A stretch of DNA of 64,000 bases from Anodontia alba. Lineage: Eukaryota > Mollusca > Bivalvia > Lucinida > Lucinidae. The notes under the pieces were generated by a model. That model saw only the letters and a list, made by a program, of their open reading frames with translations, searched no databases and was not told the DNA's origin. Below are positions 36,581-47,235 of this stretch, piece by piece; the first letter of the stretch is position 1; each line of letters opens with the position of its first letter. The position numbers and the translations under genes are program-made. The stretch covers positions 67,982,768-68,046,767 of the forward strand of contig OZ024826.1 of assembly GCA_964016985.1 (NCBI GenBank), given 5' to 3'.

Positions 36581-36715
36581 AATGATTGAACTATTTGCAA
36601 ACAGTGGAGACCCTGGGTCTGCACTGTTTGCCAATTAAAATTTTAGCGGTCTCCAGACAATAATGGGTTAACTGACAATCATGTCAATATATCAGAAATA
36701 TCCACATGGACATCA
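36581..36715. other. Short spacer with small inverted repeats
   Basis: GCAAACAGTGGAGACC ... CACTGTTTGCC and GGTCTCCAGACAATAATGGG suggest the eroded end of another hairpin MITE related to the centre of 36720-36915. Confidence 0.4.
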
Positions 36716-36719
36716 TTAA

Positions 36720-36915
36720 CATTTGTCCTGCTGAACTTGGATATACACTTCCTTTGCAAACAGTGTAGATCCAGATCAGAAGAAGCCAACTGATGTGGAT
36801 CTGCACTGTTTGCCATTAGGTATGTAAATTTATATCAACAATCTGGATCAAGTAATCTGATTGGTTGAAAATTAGAAATGGGCGTGGCATCTTAATTTAT
36901 TCAGCAGGACAAGGG
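36720..36915 (-). mobile_element. TTAA-flanked MITE (copy 2)
   Basis: Flanked by TTAA (36716-36719, 36916-36919), with ends CATTTGTCCTGCTGAA and TTCAGCAGGACAAGGG. It is the reverse-oriented relative of 3970-4172 and shares its whole interior, including the CAAACAGTG hairpin. Confidence 0.85.
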
Positions 36916-36968
36916 TTAACAGAGACCAATAATGGGGAAGCACAGGCAGTAACCGCTACCATTCTATA

Positions 36969-37125
36969 GGCAAATTCAGCAGATGACAAACTGGTGATAT
37001 TTTTCTTAATTTTACCAGAAAACAGGTTTTGATGTTTCATGCAAATTTGCATGAAATGTCAAAGCCTATTTTCTGGGAAAAATTAGAAAAAAAAATATTT
37101 CAAAATGTCGTCTGCTGAATTTGCC
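36969..37125. mobile_element. Palindromic hairpin MITE
   Basis: GGCAAATTCAGCAGATGACA pairs with TGTCGTCTGCTGAATTTGCC. The two 78 bp arms meet at ATGCAAATTTGCAT, so nearly the whole element folds into one hairpin. TA flanks both sides (36967-36968, 37126-37127). Eroded relatives lie at about 37200-37260 and 38800-38935. Confidence 0.8.
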
Positions 37126-37354
37126 TAGGGTGCTAAGCATTAATCTCCTGCAGTCAATAATAAGACAGATTGTTAAACCTTTAAAGTGACAAGAAAAAAC
37201 TGAAGCAGATGACATTCTTTTTTCTTATTATTTTTCAGAGAAAAAAAGGTCTGATAAATATTTCAAACACAAAACAGCCCACAAGGATTGACGTTATTAA
37301 ACAAGCTCAGACCATTAATTACCATAGTTCTAGATAAGAATGGGTTTCAAGTAA

Positions 37355-37472
37355 ATATTTTTCTTATTTCTCCACATAAAAATATGTTGTGTGTACTCAT
37401 CAGAAGCGCCTGGCCAAGGTGCTTCTAATGAGTACCAAAACATATGTTTTCATGGAGAAATAAGAAAAATAT
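37355..37472. mobile_element. Palindromic hairpin MITE
   Basis: ATATTTTTCTTATTTCTCCA is mirrored by TGGAGAAATAAGAAAAATAT. GTACTCAT pairs with ATGAGTAC, and the centre AGAAGCGCCT/AGGTGCTTCT forms the tip. Partial relatives at 20340-20435 and about 39040-39106. Confidence 0.8.
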
Positions 37473-37554
37473 CAATACTTTTGGATCGTAAAAAGTATCT
37501 TATGAAGAACTATGAATTTATTTAAAGTAACTGCCATGGTTAATGCAAACCTTA

Positions 37555-38770
37555 TGCTAGGTTCCCACTGTCGTGCGATCCGTTACGAATGCCACAATTG
37601 GCCATTCGTAGCTGGTCGTGGAATTTTCTCTGAAATTTCAGGTTTGGATACGAGGTGATGCGAGTCGATACGTTCTAATACGATTTGTTGCGCTCGGATG
37701 CGATCCAATCAAGATTTGTCAATTTCAGGTGTCACGATCAATCACGGTCTGATCTCCCGTTCAGATACGATCATATACGTTCCGATAGGATTGTTGCGAT
37801 CGAGTCTACGACTGGGTCTGGATCTGACACGATCATCACGATAGGGTTCCCCGAATTGGGACGATCTGATACATGCAGATACGTTCCGAGACGTTCATCA
37901 CTAACCGATGCGCTCCATTACGATAGCATACGATTGTGGTCTCGATGTTTTTCACGATCATGATTGAGAGTGATCATGATTTGAGCTACGAATGGATCCC
38001 GACGGGTATATATATGCAGCCGGACTGACCATGGAGTTCATTGTTTCTTGAGTCTTTACAGCATAAACACTGACCCTCAACCATGGATGATGGCAGGAGT
38101 TGCGGATGATGACAACGTGGCATTTGCAGTATTACTGTATAGTTACTTTATCGCCACAGACGAAGAAGAGGAGCAGCAGACACACCAGCTACAACCCCAA
38201 CCACAAAGGGCCAGGAGAGCTGCAGTCAGGCAGTTCTGGGTGCGACCATGACTCAGAGAATAGAGGAGAAATTTATGGGCTCAAGAACTCTTAGCAGATC
38301 GTGAGCATTCGTGTAAAAACCTAACTACTCATATCTACTCGCATTTATTCGCATCTTCTCGTATCAACTCGTGTCTGATCGTGAGTCATTCGTGTCAGGT
38401 CTTGAGCAATGGGACCCGACAGAGCGTAACAAATCATGACAGATCGTGGGAGATCGCAACACATCCCAACAGAACGTGGTGTTTGTCTTGTCCAAGATCG
38501 ATCCCGATCACCACGATTAGGAAGCACTATTAGATGCGATCTGTCACACTTTGTTACGATGCAATACGATCTGATACGATGATCCCGATTTGACAATTGA
38601 TCGTGTTGATCGTAGAAAAATTTTGAACAGTTCAAAAAGTTTCTTAGATTAACACGACTGCCACGACTGACCTCAAGATCTGATAAGATCTGATAGGATC
38701 ACCACGATTAGTCCACGATTAAGACCACGATTTCAATCGTGCCGCTAATCTTGATAGTGGGAACATAGCA
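37555..38770 (+). mobile_element. PIF/Harbinger-type transposon derivative
   Basis: TIRs TGCTAGGTTCCCACTGTC and (inverse) GATAGTGGGAACATAGCA are flanked by TTA (37552-37554 and 38771-38773), the three-base target duplication of PIF/Harbinger elements. About 450 bp at each end is packed with short variants of ACGATC, GATACG and CACGAT. The centre (38048-38251) holds a transposase relic. The element is 1216 bp, less than half of an autonomous Harbinger, so it is a deletion derivative. Confidence 0.85.
38048..38251 (+). pseudogene. Harbinger transposase N-terminal fragment
   Basis: A 67-residue frame reads FAVLLYSYFIATDEEEEQQT, then RARRAAVRQFWVRP and a stop. The 'RR.FWVRP' phrase is the conserved entry to the transposase in PIF/Harbinger proteins. 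All of the DDE core is missing. Glu/Gln-rich linker residues precede it. An alternative start in another frame (MDDGRSC at about 38082) matches family N-termini and would need a frameshift. Confidence 0.65.
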
Positions 38771-38773
38771 TTA

Positions 38774-39111
38774 ACCCTTAAAATGCCCAGGAAAATTTGT
38801 ACTTGACCACATTTTTTATTTTTTTATTATTTTTTTCAGAGAAAATATGAAATGTCAAGACATTTTTTTTCCAAAAAAAAACAAAAAACAGTACATTTCA
38901 AAATATCATCTACTGCATTTATACATTTATGATCAACAGCAATTAACAATGATACTATCCAGCCTGAGATAACATCAAGTCTTCATCACTCAGCAGGGTT
39001 CAAGATAAGACACTTTTTTTTTGCCAAGAAGTACTGACACTTTCATCCTTTTCCAAGAAATCATAATTGCTATGGGTACTCATTAGATGCACCTAGGCAT
39101 GGCAATTCCAA
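38774..39111. other. Spacer with eroded MITE pieces
   Basis: Holds the relatives of the 36969 and 37355 hairpin elements noted above. No gene. Confidence 0.45.
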
Positions 39112-41339
39112 CAAGAGGCCCACGGGCCACGGGTCGCTCACCTGAGTGACATAGCCACTGCAGATATGCAGATGTTATGCAACATTTTTCCAGTCCTGTC
39201 ATCGCAGCTAATGAAAAGATCAACCTTTAAGCAGTTCTTAATTTTGAAGAAGAATATTATATATGGCATGACAGTCAATGGAGCATGATCATTTGAACAA
39301 ACTCTCAATCACATTTCAACAGTAGGATCAATGTGAAATTTGGAGGCAATTGGCTAATTGGTTTCTGAAGAATTATGACTTTATACATGTAAACAGCACA
39401 GTAGCAGGGAAATATAATAAACATAAACAAGATGGCAGCCATCTTGGATTTCCAATCAGAATGATTTTAGCTACTGTTGATCTACAAGTCACCTCGATAC
39501 TTTCAATGAACTTTGAGTCCATTCAGGAGAAAAAGTTCAAAACAAGGTTTTCAAGATGGCCCCCATAGCAGCAATTTGGGATTCCCTATCGCAACGATTT
39601 GAGCTATTTTTCATCTACAAGTCATCCCGATGCTTCCTATCGAGTCAATTGGCCTTTCAATTCAGAAGAAAAAGGGAAAAATAGATTTTCAAGATGGCCA
39701 CCATCTTTGATTTCCGATTGGAACAATTTTAGCTATTTTTATATCTACAAGTCATCCCAATCCTTCCTACCAATTTTCAAATCAACTGGCTCTTTGGTTC
39801 AGGAAAAAAAGTGAAAAAAAAGAGTTTCAAGATGGCCACCATGATGGCCATCTTGGATTTCCGATCCAAACAATTTACGCTATTTTAGATCTACAAGTCA
39901 CTCAAATGCTTCCCACCAAGTTTCGAATCAAATGGCCTTTCAGTTCAGGAGAAGAAGCGAAAAATAGATTTTCAAGATGGCTGTCATGGTGGCCATCTTG
40001 GATTTCTGATAGGGATGATTTTAGCTATTTTTGATCTACAGGTCACCCTGATGCTTCCTACCTAGTTTAAAGTCAATAAGCCTTTTGGTTCAGGACAAGA
40101 AGCGAAAAATAGATTTTCAAAATGGCCGCCATCTTGGATTTATGATCGGCACAATTTTAGCTAGTTTTTGATCTACATGTCACACCTATGCTTCCTTGCA
40201 AGTTTGGAGTCAATTGGCCTTTCTGTTCAGGAGAAGAAGCAAAAAATTGATTTTCAAGATGGCTGCCATGGCAGCCATCTTGGATTTCCGATCGGAACGA
40301 TTTTAGCTATTTTTGATCTACAAGTCACCCCAATGCTTCCTACCATGTTTGGAGTCAATTGGCTTTTGGGTTCAGGAGAAGAAGCGAAAAATAAATTTTC
40401 AAGATGGCCGTAATGGCGGCCATCTTGGATTTCCGATAGTCATGATTTTAGCTATTTTTGTTCTACAAGTCACCCAAATGCTTCCTATCAAGTTTGGAGT
40501 CAATTGGCCTTTCAGTTCAGGAAAAGAAGCAAAATAAAGATTTTCAAGATGGCTGCCACGGCAGCCATCTTGGATTTCAAATCGGCACGATTTTCGCTAT
40601 TTTTTATCTACAAGTCACCCTGATGCTTCCTAGCAAGTTTGGAGGCAATTGGCCTTTCGGTTCAGGAGAAGAAGCGAAAAATAGATTTTCAAGATGGCGG
40701 CCATGGCGGCCATCTTGGATTTCTGATCGGCATGATTTTAGCTATTTTTGATCTACAAGTTACCCCGATGCTTCCTAGCAAGTTTGGAGTCAATTGGCCT
40801 TTCGGTTCAGGAGAAGAAGCGAAAAATAGATTTTCAAGATGGCGGCCATGGCGATCATCTTGGATTTCCGATTGGTACGATTTTAGCTATTTTTGATCTA
40901 CAAGTTACCCCGATGCTTCCTCGCAAGTTTGGAGTCAATTGGCCTTTCGGTTCAGGAGAAGAAGCGAAAAATAGATTTTCAAGATGGCGGCCATGGTGGC
41001 CATCTTGGATTTCCCATCGGCACGATTTTAGCTATTTTTTATCTACAAGTCACCCCGATGCTTCCTAGCAAGTTTGGATTCAATTGGCTTTTCGGTTCAG
41101 GAGAAGAAGCTAAAAATAGATTTTCAAGATGGCGGCCATCTTGGATTTCCGATCGGCACGATTTTAGCTATTTTTGATCTACAGGTCACCCTGATGCTTC
41201 CTACCAAGTATCGAGTCAATTGGCCCAGGGGTGTAGGAGGAATAGGCTTTTAAAGCAATTGTTGACGCCGCACGACGGATGACGGACATTCACTGACCAC
41301 AATAGCTCACCATGAGCACTTCGTGCTCAGGTGAGCTAA
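39112..41339 (+). mobile_element. Complete family-A element, high-identity body
   Basis: Head CAAGAGGCCCACGGGCCACG (39112), GTCGCTCACCTGAGTGACAT, the 5' module, then about twelve monomers. Those at 40600-41180 are nearly identical to one another, so the array expanded recently. Tail: GACGCCGCACGACGGATGAC, then AGCTCACC-A-TGAGCAC, loop TTC, GTGCTCAGGTGAGCTAA. The inner hairpin ends 10 bases before the CTAA. Long frames within the body arise because the 145 bp monomer (3n+1) keeps two of three frames open. Confidence 0.92.
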
Positions 41340-42120
41340 AAATAGATTTTCAAGATGGGGGCCATCTTGGATTTCGGATCTGAATGATTTTAGCTATTTT
41401 TGATCTACAAGTCACATCGTTGCGTCCAACCAAGTTGCAAGTCAATTGGCCTTTCATTTCAGGAGAAGAAGCGAAGAATAGATTTTCAAGATGGCAGCCA
41501 TCTTGAATTTCGGATCAGAACTATTTTTGCTATTTTGACCCCGATGCTTCCTACCAGGTTTCAAGTCGATTGGCATTTCGCTTCAGGAGGAGAAGCGAAA
41601 AATAGATTTTCAAGATGGCTGCCATGGGCGGACATCAAAATGACTGCCATAGTGGCCATCCTGGAGTTAAGATCGGAATGATTTAAGCTATTTTTGATCT
41701 ACAAGTCACCCTGAAGCTTCCTACCAAGTTTCAATTGGCCTTTTGGTTCAGGAGAAGAAACATCAAGATGGCCGCATTGGTGGCCATCTTGGATTTCTGG
41801 TTGGAACAATTTTAGCTATTTTTTTGTTCTACAAGTCACCACGATGCTTCCTATCAAGTTTCAAGTCAATTGGCCTTTTGGTTCAGGAGAAGCAGTGAAA
41901 AGAAGATTTCCAAGATGGCCACCATGGCGGCCATCTTGGATTTCTGATCGGAACAATTTTAGCAATTTTGATCTACAAAACCCCGATACTTCTTACCAAG
42001 TTTTGAGTCAATTGGCCTTTATGTTCAGGAGAAGAAGTGAAAAACAGATTTTCAAGATGGTGGCCATCTTGGATTTCCGATCGGAACTATTTTAGCTTTT
42101 TTTTATCTAAAAATCACCCT
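41340..42120 (+). repeat. Family-A array continuing after an internal tail
   Basis: Monomers resume at AAAAATAGATTTTCAAGATG directly after the tail of the previous element. About five diverged copies. Confidence 0.88.
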
Positions 42121-42602
42121 GATGCTTCCTACCATCTATGGTTTCTGACGAATCATGACAGCATGAACATTCTTGGTAGAGGGTTACCAAGGAAACATTT
42201 TTGCCATGTTATATTGAAATCAGTCTAGTGGTTTCTGACAAGGAACTTTTAAAGTTTTCTGTATAAATATTCAGGGAAAATAAGCCCTGGCCCCTGGTGG
42301 CCATGTTTTTTAACAAATAATCATGGCTTGAACAATCTTGGTAGAAGGTCACCAAAGGAACATTTCTTATGAATAATATTGAAATTGGTCTAGTGGTTTC
42401 TGACAAGATTTTAAAATTTTTCTATATAGATGTATAGGGAAAATAAGCCCTGCCCCCTGGTGGCCATGTTTTTAGACGAATCATGATGAACAATCTTGGT
42501 AGAGGGTCACCAAAGAAACTTTTCTGCCAAGTTATGTTGAAAATGGTCCAGTGGTTTCTGACGACAATTTTTCAAGCTTCCTATATTGATATATAGGGAA
42601 AA
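42121..42602 (+). repeat. Family-H tandem array
   Basis: Three monomers of roughly 150 bp (GGTTTCTGACGAATCATGA, CAATCTTGGTAGAGGGTCAC, AAATAAGCCCTGCCCCCTGG). No tail. It ends at the head of the next element. Confidence 0.8.
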
Positions 42603-43088
42603 CAAGAGCTCCGCCAAGCGGGGCATTATACACCCGTGGCAAGTAATAAGATGTAGCACACAAACTGGCTCCTGTATAATTCAGTGCTCCAGATATAAAC
42701 TGTAAGTGGAATTACAAAAAAAAAATTAAAAACATTTCATTGGTGCATAGCTCTGCTGATATTTGGTGAACTGTAACCTAAGGGTCCAAGCTGCCCCAGA
42801 AATTAAGGGAGAAGTGACTTCTCCCTCCTGGGAAAATAGGAAGAAGTTTGCTGCATCTAGGGAGAAGTGCTTTCTGACGGAGGACACACTACAGAAGCAT
42901 GGCTATATTATAAGCTCATATGAGATTTTGGCTGATTTGTTTTTCCTACACTTCAATATCGGACCGAACAATAACAAAACAAAAATAAACAACCAAAAAA
43001 AAAATGCTGCAAGAAATTTTTTGGTAAACCTTTAACTTATTTAATACTGATTTTATTTTTGTTCTTCAAGGAAGCCAACTCAGAAGAG

Positions 43089-43122
<34 letters not shown>

Positions 43123-44109
43123 ATCCAAAAAGAATTATGTTTATAAGTTTTGATATTAGTCAAGCTTCTTAATTCTGTATCATTTAATAAATGTATTTAT
43201 ACAGATTTAATAATGGCAACATTTCCTTGCAAATCTAATAAAAGATGTTAAAAAAAAAAAAAAAAATCAATATCTTGCCCATATGACCATAACTTTAGTT
43301 ATTTGCAAAAAATATGCCTATTATAATATAAAATTTGCACACTATTACCTCTAAACAATATGCTGTGAAAAGTTTACAAAAACTTTCAAAGGGGCATAAC
43401 TCTGCAAATATTTGGTGCACTGTAACCTCGAAATAATATGTGCTGCTCCACATCATCCTGTGACTATTCATGAAGTTTCAGCTTGATCGGATGTAAACTG
43501 TAGGAGGATTTAGCCGGAAACAAAAAATTAATAGAAATTTTCAAAGGGGTTTAACTCTGCTAATATTTGGTGGACTGTAACCTTGAAAAAATATGCACTG
43601 CTCCACATCATGGTCTAACTACCAATCAAGTTTCAGCTTGATCGGATGTAAATTGTAGGAGGAGTTAGCCAGAAACGAAAAGTTTACTAAAATTTTCAAA
43701 GGGGCATAACTCTGCTAATATTTGGTGGACTGTAACCTCGAAATAATATGCACTGCTCCACATCATGGTCTAACTATACATGAAGTTTCAGCTTGATTGG
43801 ATGCAAACTGTAGGAGGATTTAGCCAGAAACGAAAAATTAATAGAAATTTTCAAAGGGGCATAACTCTGCTAATATTTGGTGGACTGTAACCTTGAAAAA
43901 ATATGCGCTGCTCCACATCATGGTCTAACTACCAATCAAGTTTCAGCTTGATCGGATGTAAACTGTAGGAGGAGTTAGCCGGAAACAAAAAGTCTACTGA
44001 AATTTTCAAAGGGGCATAACTCTGCTAATATTTGAAGGACTGTAACCTCGAAACAATATGCGCTGCTCCACATCATGGTCTAACTATACATGAAGTTTCA
44101 GCTTGATTG
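42603..44109 (+). mobile_element. Family-I element, plus orientation
   Basis: Head CAAGAGCTCCGCCAAGCGGG (42603), ATTATACACCCGTGGCAAGT, AATAAGATGTAGCAC. It is interrupted by about 550 bp of unrelated DNA (42780-43330, with the perfect palindrome AGGGAGAAGT-G-ACTTCTCCCT at 42806 and two poly-A runs), then five monomers of about 150 bp (GGGGCATAACTCTGCTAATA, TTTCAGCTTGATCGGATGTA). It ends at TTGGAT, where family-A sequence takes over. Confidence 0.82.
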
Positions 44110-45920
44110 GATTTCCGATAAGAGTGATTTTAGCTATTTTTAATCTGCAAGTCACCCTGATACTTCCTCTCAAATTTCAAAATCAATGGGCCTTTCTAGT
44201 CAGGAAAAGAAGTTCAAAATAGATTTTCAAGCTGGCAACTGTGGCAGCCATCTAGTATTTCCGATTAAAATGATTTTAGCTTTTTTTTACCTACAAGTCA
44301 TCATGATGATTCTTACCAAGTTTCAAGTCAATTGGCTTTTCTGTTCAGGAGAAGAAGCGAAAAATAGATTTTCAAGATGGCCACCATGGCTGCTATCTTG
44401 GATTTATGATCTGAACAATTTTAGCTATTTCTGATCTACCTGTCATCCCTATGCTTCCTATCTAGACAGCAGCCATCTTGGATTTCCGATCCAAGCAATT
44501 TTAGCTCTTTTTAATCTACGAACTACCCCAAAGCTTGATAATTGGTCTTTCAATTCAGGAAAAGAAGTGATAAATAAATTATCAAGATGGCTGCCATGGC
44601 ATGCAGCCATCTTGGATTTCCGATCTGAACGATTTTACTTTTTTTTTTACAAGTTACTCTGATGCTTCCTACCAAGTTTCGAGTCAACTGGCCTTTTGGT
44701 TCAGGAGAAGAAGTGAAAAACATTTTTTTCAAGATGGCTGCCATGATGGCCATCTTTGATTTTCTGACTGGAATGATTTGAGCTATTTTTGTTCTACAAG
44801 TGACCTTGATAATTCCTACCAAGTTTCAAGTCAATTGGCCTTTCAGTTCAGGAGAGGAAGCAAAAAATAAATTTTCAAGATGGCCACCATTTTGGATTTC
44901 TAATAGGAAAGATTTTAGCTAATTTTGATCTACCGATGGTTCCTACCAAGTTTCAAGTCAATTAGCCTTTCGATTCAGGAGAAGAAGCAGAAAATAGATT
45001 TTCAAGATGGCTGCCATTGCGGCCATTTTGGATTTCTGGTCGGAACTATTTTAGCTATTTTTGATCTATAAGTCACCCCAATGCTTCCTACCAAGTTTTG
45101 AGTCAATTGGCCTTTCGGTTCAGGAAAAGAAGCAAAAAATAGATTTTCAAGATGGCCGCCATGGCGGCCATTTTAGATATCTAATTGGAACGATTTTAGC
45201 TATTTTTGATCTAGTCACCCCGATGCTTCCTACCAAGTTTCGAGTCAAGTGGCCTTTTGGTTCAGATGAAGAAGCATAAACAGATTTTAAAGATGGCCGC
45301 CTTGGCGGCAATCTTAAATTTCCGATCTGAAAGATTTTAGCTATTTTTGATCTACACGTCACCCTGATGCTTCCTACCAAGTTTCAAGACAATTGGCCTT
45401 TGGATTCAGGAAAAGAAGCAAAAAATAGATTTTTAAGGTGGCCACCATGGCTGTCATTTGGGATGTCAGATCCGAACAATTTTAGCTATTTTTGATCTAT
45501 AAGTCACCCCAATGCTTCCTACCAAGTTTTGAGTCAATTGGCCTTTTGGTTCGGGAAAAGTGAAAAATAGATTTACAAGATGGCCACCATGGTAGCCATT
45601 TTGGATTTCTGATTGGGACAATTTTAGCTATTTCTGATCTACAAGTAACCCCGATGCTTCCAACCAAGTTTTGTGTCAATTGGCCTTTCGGTTCAGGAGA
45701 TGAAGCAAAAAATAGATTTTCAAAATAGCTGCTAGTTTTGAGTCAATTGGCCTTTTGGTTCAGGAAAAGTGAAAAATAGATTTACAAGATAGCCACCATG
45801 GTGGCCATTTTGGATTTCCGATCAGAACAATTTTTGCTATTTTTTATCTACAATTCACCCCCATGCTTCCTACCATGTTTAGAGTCAATTGGCCTTTCGG
45901 TCCAGGAGATGAAGCCAAAA
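44110..45920 (+). repeat. Family-A array without ends
   Basis: About twelve diverged 145 bp monomers. The junction with family I at about 44108 falls in a shared TTGGAT. A partial monomer is duplicated near 45735. Confidence 0.88.
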
Positions 45921-46221
45921 ATGAAGTTTTTATAAGTAAAACATATTTTAACTAGCAATACTTAACCTATAGATAATATGCTATTCTATTCTGTATTTCA
46001 AACTTTTCACAGAAAAAAAAGACAGTTTAGTCGTCTTAAAAGAGTCTTAATCCAGAAGGCAGTTACCTGTGTGATGTCACTCTTCCCGCTCTTTTGATCA
46101 TGTGTCAGTTTCTTTGAAAGATTAACTCAATATGACTGAGCTACGTGGGGAGAGGTGGGATTTTTTTATCTATAGGTTAAGTATTGCTATTTAAAATATG
46201 TTTAACTTATAAAAACTTCAT
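45921..46221. mobile_element. Long-TIR MITE (copy 1, complete)
   Basis: ATGAAGTTTTTATAAGTAAA at the left is mirrored by TTATAAAAACTTCAT at the right. The inverted repeats extend about 55 bp through ACTTAACCTATAGATAA. The interior has CAGTTACCTGTGTGATGTCA and ATCATGTGTCAGTTTCTTT. Relatives at 62643-62800 and 63145-63432. Confidence 0.85.
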
Positions 46222-46972
46222 TTTAACTGCACAATACATTAATCTATAGATAATGTGCTAGAATTCGCAGATTAGGAGGGAGAAGCTCTCCTAGTTCTAA
46301 CACAAATATATATATATATATAATCCCTATACCTTTGGGTTAAGACTCGGGGAAAGTCTAAGGAATCAGATACATTCTGTAGTATATGCTAAGAACATAG
46401 AATGATCTAGATTCGCTAACATATCTTTAAGGTGTTAATACCTTATATGTTAACGGTGGACTCTGGAGGCTGCCATTTTTCTGAAGCATCAGAACCCCCC
46501 CCCCCCTCCCCCCGCCCCCATGCCCCTCTTTTTTGGGTAACAACAGTTGGTCCCAAAAAGAGAATTGATATGTTATTGAGACATAAACTTCAAGATTTGC
46601 ACTTTAAAAGGCAAATTTCAAGACTACTGTTTGCTAATGCATTTGCGCCGAACCTATCAAACAAATGTCCAGAAAGATAGCTGTCTGTGTGAGGCTTAAT
46701 TATTTAATAAGGAAATGTCTTCTCGGATGAGTTTCCTATAGATAACCTACATCTCTCGAGATTTTAATATAAATCCTAGAGATTGTCTTTTTCAGCATTA
46801 TTTTTATCAAGAAAGAACTGATCTTTGAGTTTGAATGACAAGTTTATCAAATAACTGAGTGATGTTCATGTTCATTTCCTTTTTTTGAGACTATGTCATA
46901 CCTGGAATAATTATTTACACCTTATCAATGATATGAAGGGTTGGTTTTGACAACAGGCTGTCAAATTTTAAA
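46222..46972. other. Spacer with (TA)n and C-rich run
   Basis: (TA)n at 46304-46322 and a C run of 14 followed by further C blocks (46496-46528), a possible G-quadruplex on the minus strand. No gene. Confidence 0.5.
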
Positions 46973-47038
46973 ATGTTGCAAGATGTTGAAAGTCTAACAT
47001 ATTCTGAAATGAGTAGTATCGCTGACGACATGATAAAG
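46973..47038 (+). CDS. Possible first coding exon, unknown gene
   Basis: ATG at 46973 with A at -3 follows an in-frame TGA at 46934. It encodes 22 residues (MLQDVESLTYSEMSSIADDM then IK) ending exactly at AAG|GTAGGA, a good splice donor in phase 0. The sequence looks like an acidic, soluble N-terminus. A phase-0 exon candidate lies at 50339-50413 on the same strand. The intron between them would contain the hAT-like element and the A element. I do not recognise the protein. Without a donor the frame reads on for about 29 codons to TGA, so this may also be chance. Confidence 0.3.
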
Positions 47039-47235
47039 GTAGGATATGCGGTGATTTCAGCTGACTGGCGATCAGCTGATTGTTCGTATTTTAGCGACTT
47101 TCATCTGTACACATATGCTGCACAATGATTTGCTTGTCAAATTGTGTCGTAGCTCGTGTTATTGACAAACATAAGCATCCAAAAATACCTAGAAACCAAG
47201 ATACATTGTATGGCATAATTGATAGCAGTAACGAC

